DNA of 64,000 nucleotides from Knoxdaviesia capensis (lineage: Eukaryota; Ascomycota; Sordariomycetes; Microascales; Gondwanamycetaceae), in NCBI GenBank assembly GCA_001510575.1, contig LNGK01000004.1, positions 927,895-991,894 on the forward strand, read 5' to 3'. Positions 24,329 through 37,052 of this stretch are shown piece after piece. The position numbers were made by a program, and so were the translations under genes. The notes beneath the pieces are model-generated. The model was given only the letters and a program-made list of their open reading frames with translations. It searched no databases and was not told where the DNA came from. Within the stretch, counting starts at the first letter, position 1, and each line of letters opens with the position of its first letter.

Positions 24329-25295
24329 AATCAAGCCATGGTAAAACGGTCCTCTTTCCTAGAAGCCAGAGAGAGTCGGCCAGACATGGGAAAAAGAGCA
24401 AACAATTAAATAGGTGACTGACGTCCCTCCCTATGCAATGAAAACCGAACTGCCCGTGTGTCGGGAAAATCAAGGGGACCGAACGTCCTCGTATCTTGCC
24501 GGTCCGTTGACAGCTGGTTGTGGCATCTGGGGAAACGAAGATAGTCGCGGCCGCTGATTGGCCGATGCAAGCTGGATGTTTCACAACTTGAAGGATTAGC
24601 TAACATCTTAGCTCAGCTCCCTCAAGGCCCAGACAGCGCTGTGGCGCAAGTGCAGATGCGCCAAGGTCGCTGCCTAACAGACACGGTCGCCTATTCAGCT
24701 GGGATTTTGTTAGCAGAGTACGCCTTCGCCCCCTGTGGCTTTCCGCGTCTTCAGCCACAACTGTGAAATTTGCCCGCGAAACATCGAAGATCCTAGCACC
24801 TGTGACATCCGCCTCCGTTTTTTTTTTTGGCTGTGGTCAGCTTTCGCAAAGGCCCAAAGTGTGTTCGCATCCTCGTTTTCTTTCCTCCTCTTCTTTTCCC
24901 AGTTCAGTTCTTGATGTCCGTGATCGTCTTCATCTGCTGTCGTTACTCTACATCTGTTGTTTTTCATAAGCCTGTTTTTGTTTTCTATTTTTCTTCCGAG
25001 TTTCCGGTGATTTATTTCCCCCCTCTTTTCTCCCTTCTCATCAACCACGTCTTACGTACTCAACATCTCTCGTCTCTCCTATTCATCCTCATTCTCCCTT
25101 TTCTAGCATATATCACCGACCCACCCACACCCCTTGGTGTGAGCCCTCGTTCTGTCTACTGCTGGAGCCTCGAATTCCCGAATTCTTCTAGACCCGTTGT
25201 CTACCCGCGTCTCGAATCGAATATACCCGGGCCACCACCCCCTACCCACCCACAAACATTCGCGCAACCCGCCGTCTTCTTCCCTATCCCTCTCG
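24329..25295. promoter_or_regulatory. Divergent intergenic region between the transporter and Bud6
   Basis: About 970 bases separate two outward-facing start codons. The transporter side has the two-codon upstream ORF. The Bud6 side is strongly pyrimidine-rich from about 24,860 to 25,290, typical of a fungal promoter and 5' leader. ORFs in it have no family features. Confidence 0.55.
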
Positions 25296-28200
25296 ATGAT
25301 GCAACAAATGGCTTCGACAAGGCCCCGCCGCTCTCCCGGCGCCGAGCCCGGAGGCTCCCCCAACTACACGTCTCGTCCCATGTCTCCCGCCCCCGGCAGC
25401 ACAATCTCGCGGTCGTCCGCCGCGTCGAGGAACGGCGCGCCGCCAGCTGGGCCCGGAAGCTCAGGCTCCATGAAGCGTCCAAGTGTGAGTTCATCCCGCA
25501 TTCCCGCCTTTTATCCTCCGACGCACCGGCTGTGTCGATCGCCCATGCCTACACATCGTTGTACCCCCCCCCCATGCCCTTCCCTCCCTTTCCCATTTGC
25601 TGCATCAGCTATAGGCAGAAAGCAAGATGCCAAGTTCTGGCCTGCTTTCTCTGGCACCCAGTGGTGTGTGTACGTGTCTACGTGTTCATGGGGGGCAAAT
25701 CTCATCCGGTGTTCCTATCCCCCACATGACCTGCCGTTTCCCTTGTCGGCTTCGGATGTTTCGTGGCTGTCACTTTCCGTGCCTGTGGCCCTCTTCCCTC
25801 ACCGTCAGCTCTGGACACCTTCCCTCCCATCTCTCGCCTCGTCCCGCTCCGGCATTCCTCCCATATCGTTGATTACTATACTTCAGACGACTGGTCATCT
25901 GTATCTCTATTCTGCGTCACCACTCAACCCAAGTCACTCTCCATGCCTCGGACTCTCAACCTCACTGTTGCTGCCCACTTTGCCCCCCTCTCTTGACATA
26001 TGACACATACACCCTGACCAGACCCTTATCTTGCCATCCTCTTCTTCCAACATGTACCGCAAGTTCCGGCCAACCATGCCTCAGATACCGGAAATGTACA
26101 GCTCCAAGCTAAAGAGAAAACTAACACGTTCTGGATCTCAGACGTCCTCATCATCCGGCGGAGGCACCGCTGTGCCTCTATCCCAGATCGAACGCAGCGT
26201 AACCCATCTCCTCGTTGCCACGAAGCAACTTCTCGAAACCCTCACACAATGGTCCCGCGGCTTGGCCACCGATACGCAAGTGTCCGATGTCTACGTCCGC
26301 CTCGGGTACGAGTTCAATATGGCGTGCCGTGCCTTTGCTGCCATCAACGTCGACACCTCCGATCTCGGAAACGTGCCGGAACTGCTACGGGATATCCTGG
26401 AACTCACCCTCAGCCAGGAGGCCAATGCCGACAGCCTCGAGAAGTACCTGCCCAAGATCCGCGATATCATAATAAACCTGTTACATGGCCTCAAGCGGAA
26501 ACAGCAACGGCTGCGCCAACGGCAAGCGCGCGAGCGTGATGGGACCACCGGCGGATCAACAGGCGGGAGCAGTTCGGCCAACGACAGGATTATGAGCACA
26601 AGTACTGTCGCCAGCGGGAACAGCGGCCTGTCTACCATGCTGGACGAGACCATCGAAAACGGATACCGCAGCGAGCCCCAACGGTCGGACTCGCAAATGT
26701 CGTCAGCTGCGCTGTCTACACAAAACCGCCGGTACCCGCCGCCGCGCGACCAGTCTCAGACGCGCGGGTCGGGATCCGCCAACTCGGATTCGTCGACGCC
26801 TTCAACCAACACACTCCAAAACGTGCCGGTTGCTCCGCCGTACCCGGATAGTACCGCACCGAGCGGCGATTTCTCGATGGACACTTTCCCTCCGCCACCA
26901 CCACCACCGCCAGCCAAGGATACCGGAAGTGCGCTCGCGGCGTTGCAGAAGGGCGGAGACTTCCAGCGCCGTGCCTCGAGGCGCTACTCGCAATACCAAC
27001 TATCCAAGGTGTTGGGATCTAATGCCGTGCCGATGCTCCCCCCTCAGACCACCCCTATTCCGAATCGGGGCCGCTCTGAGGTCAAGGAGTCGATGAGGGC
27101 AGTGCAGGTTCGCGAACAGGCGGCCCACTCGAGGAACGGCTCGTCGACGTCGAGGCCCGGCGCAATCCCCCCGTCAACCACCCGGTCGTCTGACCTCGAT
27201 TCATCACCACAAGCGAAAAAGATCGAACCCCCTGTGCTGGCCGAGCTGCCATCGTCAATTTCCGACTTCTCCGGAAGCTGGGACAAGTCTGGCCCCACAA
27301 TATCAGGACCTCTGGCTGAGCCTCTTCCGGTGCTTAGTAGGCAGGAGGCGGAAAAGTCGAGGTCGCCGCCGCGAGCAACCGAGCGAAAGGATCTCACGGG
27401 CGTGGAGAAGCCGCAGACCCCCGAGAATGGTCAACGGACGACAGACTTTTCTTCATCCCAGGAACCGACGCCCCAGACCCCCAAGGAACTCACTCTGTTC
27501 TTGCAATACAAGTCCAAGGTGAAGAAGTTTGTCCTCCCGGAGGGTCTCAGCGAGCTCTCGATCGGACGGCTGCAGCTTGCATTCATTGAAAAGTTCTCGT
27601 GGAATACGCAACAGAATGGCGTCGACCTGCCCGACATTTATATCCAAGATCCCGTTTCAGGAGTCCGACACGAGCTCGAAGATCTCTCCGACATTAAGGA
27701 CCGTACCGTGCTTGCTCTCAACGTCGAGGCTCTCGATGAAGTGAAACGCCACATCGACGAGGGCATCGGGTCTCTGAAGCAGATGGTTGAGGGAATCAAG
27801 CAGAATGTTGACGATCAAGGTGCGGCTCTGTCGAGAGTGTCTGAACGTCAACAGGAAGCCATGAAGGAGGTTGCTCGGCTGGCTTCTGCTCCCCCGCAGG
27901 TGGTTGTTCCGGCGTCGGCCTCTGGGTCCCCAAGAAGCGCAGTTATCCCGGGCGCGAAGCTTGGAGCGGGCAGCCTTACGGAGGTGCAGAGCCTGAGACG
28001 TGATCTGGCGGTGCTGCGACAAACATATTCATCGTTCCAGGAGGATATCCAGCGGTCGATGTCGACGCTGCGCACTAAAGCTGGCAACATCAAGACCTCG
28101 GCAGTGCAGGCCGTCATTCCCGATATCGATGGCGAGGGTGGCTACGCGTATGTCGCCAGCGGACGCAAGCAGCTCAACTCGGAATCCGATGCGCTGGTGG

Positions 28201-29021
28201 CGCGGGTGGACGACCTGCAGGACCTTATTGAGGATCTGCGCAAGGATGTGGTCAACCGCGGCGTGCGGCCGCTGCCGCGCCAGCTGGAGGCGGTGTCGAA
28301 GGACGTGACGCAGCTCAACAAGGAGTTGAAACGCATGGACGACTTCATCAAGCGCGAGAAGCCGGTGTGGACGAAGATCTGGGAGAAGGAGCTGGAAGAT
28401 GTGTGCCAGGGCCGTGACGAGCTGCGTCTTATGGAGGACCTGCTGGTCGACCTGCGGGACGACATTGAGAAGGCGACGGAGACGTTCACGCTGGTGGAGC
28501 AGGCGACGAAGGAGCAGGCCAAGGACAACGGCACGGGGGCGTCGGCGGGCACGGCGCGGTCGTTTGCGCGGGGGCTGAACAGCCTGGGCAACAGCGCGGA
28601 CCCGAGCGCGGCGAAGGAGGGGGTGCTGGGCGAGGTGCGGGCGCTGCAGCCGAACCACGAGGACCGGCTGGAGGCGATTGAGCGGGCGCAGAAGCTGCGG
28701 CTGAAGGAGCTGGAGAGCCGGTCGGGCAACCTGCTGCAGAAGGAACTGACGCAGTTTGTGTCGGACGGCAAGCTGAAGAAGTCGGGCGGGTTTGAGGAGG
28801 TCGAGCGCGCGCGCAAGGCCAAGGACGACCGCATCCGGCGCGAGGTGTGGGAGCGCATGAACGGCATCGCGGCGGATGACGGGCTCGACGCGGTTGACTA
28901 TGAGGGCGGCGACTATGACGGGTTTGAGGGCGAGGAGGGCGAGTATGATCCGAACTATGATCCTGGCGAGCCGGTGCCGAATGGCGGGGTCCAGCCGCAG
29001 GCGATCTCGAATGGCATTTGA
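25296..29021 (+). CDS. bud6: Bud6/Aip3 polarity factor (formin co-factor)
   Basis: Actin-interacting polarisome protein that helps formins nucleate actin cables at growing tips. Exons 25296-25484 and 26022-29021, 1062 residues. The 537-nt intron is long for a fungus; donor GTGAGT, acceptor ACCAG, phase 0, joining MKRPS to TLILPSSSS. An N-terminal Ser/Pro-rich region is followed by a helical segment (about 118-220, beginning QIERSVTHLLVATKQLLETL), a low-complexity region with a proline run near residue 353, and the Aip3 domain (about 550-990, beginning ELTLFLQYKSKVKKFVLPEG) with coiled coils such as DEVKRHIDEGIGSLKQMVEGI. The C-terminus is acidic (EGEEGEYDPNYD). The ATG at 25296 is the first in frame of exon 1. 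An internal ATG at 26052 in exon 2 would give a shorter protein. Confidence 0.9.
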
Positions 29022-30110
29022 GGACTGGCGCTGCTCGGACTTTTTTTCGTCGTCTCTCCTCGCTCTCTCTCCCCCCCCGCTTTCACACTCTCTTCTTCTT
29101 CTTTTTTATATCTTTCTTCAACCTATGGGGGTCATGCTTCCAACCCTCCTCAGCCAGAGTCTGATGTCTGTGGGGGGACGAAGAACTGACATGAACTTCT
29201 TGTTTATATGTGGGCACCGGAAGGGGTCGGTTTCTGGATAATTCATTTTGCTTTCGTTTTTTGGAAAGGGGGTGGGGAGGGCCGAGGACATTTTCGGGGG
29301 GACGGAGGACCAGGTTGGACGTTGGCCAGAAGCGCTGCTTCCTGGATATCCGTGTGCGTGTGTATAAGGAACATGTCTTCTTTTTTTCTGGTTTGTGTCT
29401 CACCCGGGGCATATATGTCCCCGGGGTATAATTTTTTGGAGTTTGCTTTCTGTTTTCTGTTTTTTGTTTTTTGCGTGTTGATAGCGTTGACTTTCTTGCT
29501 TTCGGGGTCTGTTTGGACTCGAATTTGCGTTGTATCTTCGGGGTGTCTCCCATATATATCCTCTTATCCTCTCTTCCTAAGATGTGAGATTGCGTAGATT
29601 TGGCTGTGTGTAGTATGTCTATGTGTATTCTGTAGGTGTGGTACACCGCAAGCGAGCAGCAAACAGGCATCCGGCGTCCTGAGGCTCTCTTAAGTGGCGT
29701 AGATAGTTGGCCAAATTAGGGTTATACCCAGGAAGTTTGTGACTCGCTCACCGAAGAGGCCAATCACAGGGCATCCCGACGGAAAAACAGGGTTTCAGTG
29801 CGCAGAGATTAGGGCCGAGCCGCTAGAATTTAGGGCCTCTACGCCTGAAGTTGTAGGCGCATCTTCTTTGCTTATTGGGTGACGACAAATGGCCAGAACC
29901 CCGCCATTTTTCTTATTTCGCAGAATCTTTTTTGCAACTACTCTTCTTCCCACCTTACACCATTATACACTCAGTGCTCTGCGCCAACCTGACCTCTACA
30001 TTTGAGCCAGCTGGATTCCGTGAATTCTCTCATACAGTCCACTCACACTACTCACACTCGACGCATTCTCTTCTCCTCGCAACTCAACCTTCCCCCCACC
30101 ATCCGTGGCC
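29022..30110. other. Intergenic region Bud6 to Rqc1
   Basis: T- and CT-rich sequence after the Bud6 stop (29040-29120) is probably its 3' UTR. A telomere-repeat-like motif ATTAGGGTT is at 29715-29723, about 400 bases before the Rqc1 start. No coding region is convincing. Confidence 0.5.
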
Positions 30111-32126
30111 ATGTCCACACGACAGTTGCGAAAGCTGCAACAGCAGCGAGAACTCGAGAAACGAACCAACGAGGCCGAGGCCCCCGAGACCGAAGAAGCA
30201 TCTGGGGCTCCCGAAGATGCTAGCGATGTCGGGAACGAGGATGACGTAGTGCCGGTGGCTAAGCCGCGCGGCGGAGGCATGTTTGCCGCGCTGCAAGGCT
30301 CCGGCATGAACGCCGACGAAGACGAGGCCGACGAGGACAGCGAAGCACACGACGACGCGAACGACGACGACAACGACCCAGTGGCAAGTTCCCAGCCGCA
30401 AGAACCAGAAGCCGAGCCGGCGCCCAGCAAGAAACCCAAGAAGAAGAAGAAGAAGCCGAAGAAGAAGACAGCGTCAACGGGCACGCCGGACGCGAAGACA
30501 GCCGCCGCTGCCGCCCCCGAGCCAGAAGACGAGATCGACCGGGCCATGCGCGAGCTGAACGTGCGGAAACCGGCCCAGAAAGGCGCGGCCCCGATGACGG
30601 TGCCGGCGCTGACCCCCAAGCGCGAGAGCCCGCTGGCCATCAACCTCGAGCACCTGAAGGTGATCAACGAGATGAAGGCGGTGTTCGGCCGGTCGGCGGT
30701 GGAAGCCGCGCACGCCGAGGCCGCTGCCGATGCCGGCCGGCAGCGCGAGCCGGGCGCTCTGCAGCTCGACGTCGACCTGGAAACCTACCTGCGCGGCCGC
30801 CCCGGCGAGAAGCTGCCGGACGTGGTGGTGCGGCGCAACGCCTTCATCGTTGCCAAGGATACCTGGCCGCGCGCCGGGTCGCACGGCCTGGCTATGGATA
30901 TCTGCGAGGTGCTCCGCGGTGGTGCGGGCCGCGAGTACCGGTTGGTCCGGGACTCGGGGTACCAGCAAATCCAGCGCGAGTTCTTCCATGCCATGCACGG
31001 CGGGAACCACCTGCACCTGCTCGATGTGCTACGGCGATACCGTAAGTTGGAAGCGTCTCTCCGGATAGCATTTACACTCCAGCGTTCTAACCAGTGGGAA
31101 TTTTGGGTTCTAGCCTACCACATCTCCAGCCTGATCCAGGTGTCCAGCATCGCCAAAATGGACCGCAACCAGTCTCTCGCAACAGACCTCTACGAACGCG
31201 CGCTCTTCGCGGTGGGCCGCGTGACCACGCAGCAGTTCCGCAAGGACATCGAAGCCGGCTGCGCCCGCATGGACTTCTGCCGACCCGAGAACCGCGACCT
31301 GGTGGTGGCGGCGTGCCACTACGTGTACTCGCTGATGAAGAAGGGCATGTACCGGTCTGCGCTGGAGTGGACCAAGCTGGTGCTGGCGCTCGATCCGGAG
31401 TACGACCTGTACGGCATGAACAACCTGGTGCACTTTCTCGCGGCGAAGACGCGCCAGTTCGACTGGCTGCGCGCCTACTTCGACCACGTCGACCACGCCG
31501 TCTACGGGCCGAACAACCAGTACTTCCGCCACACCCTCACGCTGGGCCTGCTGCCCAGCCCGGAGTCGACAACAGCAGCAGCAGCAGCGAATGCCACAGC
31601 GCAGGCCAAGCAGCAGCTGGCGGCCCGCATGGCCGAAGCCCCGTGGCTGTACTCGCAGCTGTTCCAGAACCTCGGCCTCGACGTGCCGCCGCCGCTGTGG
31701 GGCATCACGCCGCCCACGCTCGAGGACGGCGTGCTGACGCGCGTGTACCTGCGCCACGGCGACTCGCTGTGGTCGGCCCCCGCGGCCACCGAGCTCCTGC
31801 GCGCGGCCGCGGCATCCCTCCCGCCCCGCCCACCCGCCGCCGCGCGCGCCCCCCTGCCCGGCTACGCCAACCTGCAGATTGCCGATGCGGCCATGCGGCA
31901 CTACGCGTACTTTGACGGCTCGCCCGAGCTGGCCCTGCTGACGGGCGCCGGGGCGACCGCCGGGCCCAACTACGAGTTCGACCCGCTGCCGTTCGACGAG
32001 GAGGACAACGTGTTCTCCGACGAGGTGGGCCGGCTGCCATGGGACGTGTGGGCGATGGAGCAGGGCCCCGGCGAGGCGGCGGTGCGGCGGGCGTTGATTG
32101 CCGAACGGGGCGGCCGGGCGCTGTGA
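30111..32126 (+). CDS. rqc1: Rqc1/TCF25 family, ribosome quality control subunit
   Basis: Homologue of yeast Rqc1 and animal TCF25 (nuclear localized protein 1), a factor of the ribosome quality control complex that acts on stalled 60S subunits. Exons 30111-31041 and 31114-32126, 647 residues. The N-terminus MSTRQLRKLQQQRELEKR is typical of the family, followed by an acidic region (about 40-110), a lysine-rich stretch (PKKKKKKPKKK) and the conserved core from about residue 205. The 72-nt intron is a multiple of three without stops, so an unspliced frame stays open; splicing yields RRYPYHISSL, matching the family's RYPYH motif, and CTAAC lies near the acceptor. Later core segments include ATDLYERALFAVGR and YGMNNLVHFLAAKT. 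ATG 30111 is the first true start. Confidence 0.9.
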   Translation: MSTRQLRKLQQQRELEKRTNEAEAPETEEASGAPEDASDVGNEDDVVPVAKPRGGGMFAALQGSGMNADEDEADEDSEAHDDANDDDNDPVASSQPQEPEAEPAPSKKPKKKKKKPKKKTASTGTPDAKTAAAAAPEPEDEIDRAMRELNVRKPAQKGAAPMTVPALTPKRESPLAINLEHLKVINEMKAVFGRSAVEAAHAEAAADAGRQREPGALQLDVDLETYLRGRPGEKLPDVVVRRNAFIVAKDTWPRAGSHGLAMDICEVLRGGAGREYRLVRDSGYQQIQREFFHAMHGGNHLHLLDVLRRYRKLEASLRIAFTLQRSNQWEFWVLAYHISSLIQVSSIAKMDRNQSLATDLYERALFAVGRVTTQQFRKDIEAGCARMDFCRPENRDLVVAACHYVYSLMKKGMYRSALEWTKLVLALDPEYDLYGMNNLVHFLAAKTRQFDWLRAYFDHVDHAVYGPNNQYFRHTLTLGLLPSPESTTAAAAANATAQAKQQLAARMAEAPWLYSQLFQNLGLDVPPPLWGITPPTLEDGVLTRVYLRHGDSLWSAPAATELLRAAAASLPPRPPAAARAPLPGYANLQIADAAMRHYAYFDGSPELALLTGAGATAGPNYEFDPLPFDEEDNVFSDEVGRLPWDVWAMEQGPGEAAVRRALIAERGGRAL

Positions 32127-33604
32127 CGGGGGAGTCGGGGGTAACCCAACAGGCACGGGGCCGGGGGAAGTCTCCGTGGTCGCGAGCTTAGAGTAGTAGA
32201 TAGCGAGCGCAAGTTCTGATGAACACCGAGCTTCGTTTGCCACGCCGAGCTGGAGAAAAGATACTTTCCTCTATTCCCAGTCCACCAGCCCGGGGCATAT
32301 CTCCTAACCTTAACAGATGTGTCAAGCTGTGACCAACCCTAAATTCAGCTCCGAAGCCCAGATCTTAGCATTGGCCCCTTTTTTTTTTTTCCCTTCAGAT
32401 TCACACGCCCGAACGCGGCCGAAACTATCTGCACGCCAGGGCACGCATTTCAAGCGGTGCACTCGTCAACATATTTCCGGACCGTGGCCAAAACTATCTG
32501 ATCGCCCCCAAAATCTCACCGTAAAGGAAGGAAGGAGGGAAGCACCAAAAACCTGGAAGCTGCGATAATACATCACCACGCAGGGGTTTCTTTTTTTTTT
32601 TTTTTTTCTTCATTTTTTTGCGTGCATTTCTAGATATTTATATAGATCTCAATACATGGCTGTGCTGCTTACTTTCTGACTTTCAATTTTTTTCTTCCTC
32701 ACTCCTATTTTCATTTTCTCTCTCCTGCATGAATTAGATTCTTCCGGCTGGTGCGTAAAGTTGTGGTTCGACTGGGAAAAGAAAACCATGAATTCTGGCC
32801 TGTGTGGTGTTAGGGTTGAACCCTTTCTTTCCCTGGGTGTTTGCTGTTTGATATTTCGAACACCGGATCATCTTCTCTCCAGCTGTAATCAGCAGAACGA
32901 ACATCATCACCACCATTTCTGAGTGTCGCCAAAGCCACGAACCACTGCCGTGCTTGTATCACGCATTCTATTTCTGGGAATCCCGATTTCCGTCCCCCGA
33001 CCGAACGAGCGCTCACGTCATCTTGTCCCATCCGGCCGCAGCAGAACACACGCTCCGATTCGCGATATCGCATGGAATGACCCTTTGTGTCTCGCGGCAA
33101 AGGGGGGGATTCGTCGAGCGAGGGCATGTCATCATCATCCGCTCTTGACGCGAGCTGTCCTTTGTCGCCGCCGCCGCTGCTTGGCAGAGTGTCTCCGGTC
33201 GGCCGTTCTCTCCGGTGTCGAACCACCACCGCTGCCGGGCCCGTTCCGTTCCTCCGTGTTTGTTTTGTGAGACACGCTCCATATTCCTGTTTCTCGAACC
33301 CACGATCCTCCCACATCCCCGAGTCCTTCCGTCGAGACACCCAGGGAGACCAGCCGGACACGAACCCTCTCTCTCTCTCGACCTTGACTGATCCCGCCTG
33401 CCCAACGAGACCCCATCGACATCCTGCATTGCTTTCCGGCAGAACATCCTCGTCCTTCTCAATCTAACCCTAATCACGGTCGCGGATCGGCAACTCTCGA
33501 AACACTCCCAGATATACTGCCGAACCCAGATACATACCGTATTTCCACCCCAGCCCCCATCTGCCGGCCGTGTGCGCGCCACCGCCGCCACTTCCACTGC
33601 CGCC
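32127..33604. other. Intergenic region Rqc1 to Zn2Cys6 regulator
   Basis: About 1.5 kb. It holds poly-T tracts at about 32380-32390 and 32590-32607, telomere-like motifs AACCCTAA at 32335-32342, TTAGGGTT at 32810-32817 and AACCCTAAT at 33466-33474, and a CT-rich leader before the regulator. The ORFs here look random. Confidence 0.5.
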
Positions 33605-34651
33605 ATGTCTGGCCATCCCACCGGCAACCTGCAGCAGTCGCAACAGCCGCAGCAGCCGCGGGATGTAGCCCCGTCAGCCGGCTCTGGCTCGTCGTGGCCG
33701 CCATCGTCGGCGAATCCCTCAGCTCCTCTGCCGGCGGCTTCAGCACCGCCACCGTCTCAAGCCCACAACCGATATCCACCTCTAAAATATCCCCCCATTC
33801 TTGGCCCCCAACAGCCACCGGCCGCCCTGCATCAGGGCTCGGCATCTCAACAACAACAGCAACCGCCGCTATCTCAGCCGCAGACCCATCATGGACCTGC
33901 CCATCTCCCGCCGCCGCCACCGCCTTCGTATTCTCCGTCCTCGCTTCCACCGCCGCCGCCGCCGCCGCCGCCGTCGTCCCACTCCTCCCACCTCCCGCCG
34001 CCGTCGCATCCGCCCGCGATCATGGCCAGCTCTCCCGCCTCGCCTTCCTCGGGCGGGCCCGTGTCGATGTCTGCCGGAGCGACCGGCCCAGCCACGCCGA
34101 CCTATTCGTCGACGTCCGGAGGTCCCGGACCCGCGCCGCCCGGAATGTCCGGACAACAGACGCCCTCGCAACCCGACATGCCGCCGCACTACTACTCGGC
34201 GAACAACGCTCGGAGCGTCAAGCGGCCACGGCCGGTCAAGTCGTGCTTAGAGTGCCGCAAGCGCAAGCTGCGGTGCGACCGGCTGTTTCCGTGCGCCCAG
34301 TGCCGCAAGTCGTACCGCATGTGTCGCTATGTGACGGCAGGTGAGGCTGGCGGCTCGATCTCGGACGGGTCGGATGGCGAGTCGTCCATGGTGTACGAGG
34401 CCACCGGGCCCGATAGTGGGGAGTCTCTGCGCCCGGCTAAGCGGCCTTGGGCGTCCCCCGCTTCGACTACTCCGGCGTCGCTGGATCCGCCCTTGGCTAT
34501 TCCTGCTCCGACGTCAGCTATTCCCGGGACGGGCGTGCTGTCTCTGGGTACATCTCTGCCGCCACCCCCGGGAAACGCTCCTCCAATTCAGTACCATCCG
34601 CACTCGGATTCTGCCTCTCCCCATCAACCTAAATATAACCCCCATCACCAC

Positions 34652-34703
<52 letters not shown>

Positions 34704-37017
34704 AATCACAATACCAACAGCCTCCGTACCAGTCGCAACCTCCTCCTCCGCCTCCATACGCTTCGCAGCACTACCAACAACAGCCACCATCGGGACTTCA
34801 ACCACCGCCACCTCCGCACCAACAGTCGTCTGCATCTAACCAGCCCGCGAGTGTCACCATCAGTGCGAACGCGCTCGATGAGCTGATGGCGCGGCTGGAT
34901 CGGCTGGAGAGGACGGTCATGTTTGCGAAGAGTCCCGCGCGGACGGAGGGTAGTGGCGGCGGTGGGCCCAGCTCGGGGTCCCGGGGCGGAAATATCAACA
35001 CGGCGTCGCCGCAGACTATCCGCGATCTCAGTGTCAAGAGCGGCGCTTTGCGGACGCGGTTCTTCGGGCAGAACAGTCCCCGCGTGCTTCTGAATCTTGT
35101 ATGCACATTCTGCTTCTCGGCTTCCATCCTCGGATACTGATATAAATGCTAGTACTAACCGGGACTGCTGTTTAGTTTACAGAAGCAAAACAACTCCTAA
35201 CCCACAAAACTGACGTCGACGGCCTTCGCGAGCTGTTCCTTACCCTGGAACACCTACAGAAGATGCTCCAGCTGGATACAGCCCGCAAGGTCGCGCCGAT
35301 CTCTATCTTTGTCGACTCGCTGCTGCCGATCCGCAAGCGCATGACCGACATCCTTCCTCCACGCCAGGCCTGCGACCTGCTTGTCACCACGTATCTGGAC
35401 ACCAACGAAGTTATCTTCCGGCTGTTCCATGCGCCGACGCTCCGCCGCCAGTGCGAGCGGTTCTGGGATGGCCAGATGAACCAGCCGTCCGACCACTACT
35501 TCCTTCCACAACTGCTCTCGATCGTGGCCATCGGCTCGCGGTTTGTTACGCGGTCGCGCGGTCTGGGACACGAGCGCAACGAGGGCGTGCACATCCCCAC
35601 GGCGTGCGCGCTGGTTCGGTCCTGGGTTGACGGCCTGCGCGGAAAGCAGCTTATCGATATGACCACGCTGCAGACCGAGGTTCTGCTGCTGCATGCTAAC
35701 CGCATGGTGTCGATCATGCGCGACCACGAGGCCTGGACGAATATGGGCGCCATTGTGCGCATGGCCATGACCATGGGCCTGCACCGGGATCCCACGGAGA
35801 CCGATAACATCCCGCCATTCCACGGGGAACTGCGCCGGCGGCTGTGGTTCAGCATTCTGGACATGGACCTCCACACCAGCATGATGTGCAACCTGCCGTG
35901 CCTCATCCGCGAGGGCGACTACACCTGCCGACCGCCACGCAACCTGGAGGACTCCGACCTCTACGACGGCATGCGCCAGCTGCCGCGCGCGCGGCCCATC
36001 GAGCAGCAGACGGGGGCGCAGGTGCAGGTGTACGCCAGCCTGACGCTGCCGACGCGCATGCGCGTCGTGCACATGGTGCACCGCATCGACACGATCCGCG
36101 ACTACACGGAGGTGCTGGAAGTGGGGGCGAAGCTGGAGCGCTACCTCGAGGACATCAACTTTGTGTTCCCGCGCGTGCGGCTGGACGACGAGGGCATCAG
36201 CCGCCAGTGGCGGCAGCGCGTGGTGCTCGACATGCACGTGCGCCGCTCGCTGCTGTCGCTGTACCGGCCGTTTGCCCTCGGCGTGCCGGACGCGCCGCCC
36301 GAGCTGCTGCGCTCGTACCTGCGGTCGTCGATGGTGATCCTGCGCTACCTCGACGAGGTCGACCCCAACCTGCCGCACTTCCCGCAGATCCGCGACATGT
36401 ACGTGCAGATCCTCAAGCAGGACATCATCCAGGCGTGCTTCAGCCTGTGCTTCTTCATCATGATGGCCACGCGCTCGCCGCGCCACAACAGCCTGCCGGG
36501 GCGGACTACCTCGATGGTGGCCGCCGACGACAGCCCCATGGGTGGCGGCGGCGGCGGCGGCGGCAGCGGGGTTGCGCCCGGGAGTGTGTCCGGGCATGCC
36601 AGCGCGGGCCCGGCCACGCACAGCAGCGGCAGCGGGGCGGCCCCCGTCGGCTACACACCCCCCGAGGAGCTGATGGCGGAGAATCCGGGCGGGCCGGGGG
36701 CGGCGGCGGTGATGCTGGGCGACGGCATCCTGCTGTGGACGCCGTCGCGGCTGATCAGCACGGTGCGCGAGTCGCTGGAGCTGCTGGTCAACAGCGTCGG
36801 GGCGAGCGACATCCGCGACGTGGTGTCGCTGAGCGTGGTGTTCTACTCGGTGCAGCGGCCCGACGCCACCGTCGAGGATATCATGCACGGCCTGCAGGCC
36901 GTGCTCACGTCGTGTCTGCGCAACTCGAACATGTCGCGCGAGGAGCTGGTGGCGAGCTTTCCGGCGAACCATGTGCCGGCGGGCGCGTACCCCGCGCACC
37001 AGAACCACCAGAACCAC

Positions 37018-37052
<35 letters not shown>

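Noticed and set aside
24827..25729. Plus-strand 300-codon ORF
   Set aside because: Overlaps the Bud6 promoter, exon 1 and intron in another frame; Ser/Phe/Leu-rich from pyrimidine tracts.
31110..32243. Minus-strand ORF of 377 codons
   Set aside because: Antisense shadow of Rqc1 exon 2; low-complexity Arg/Val/Gly composition and no domain.
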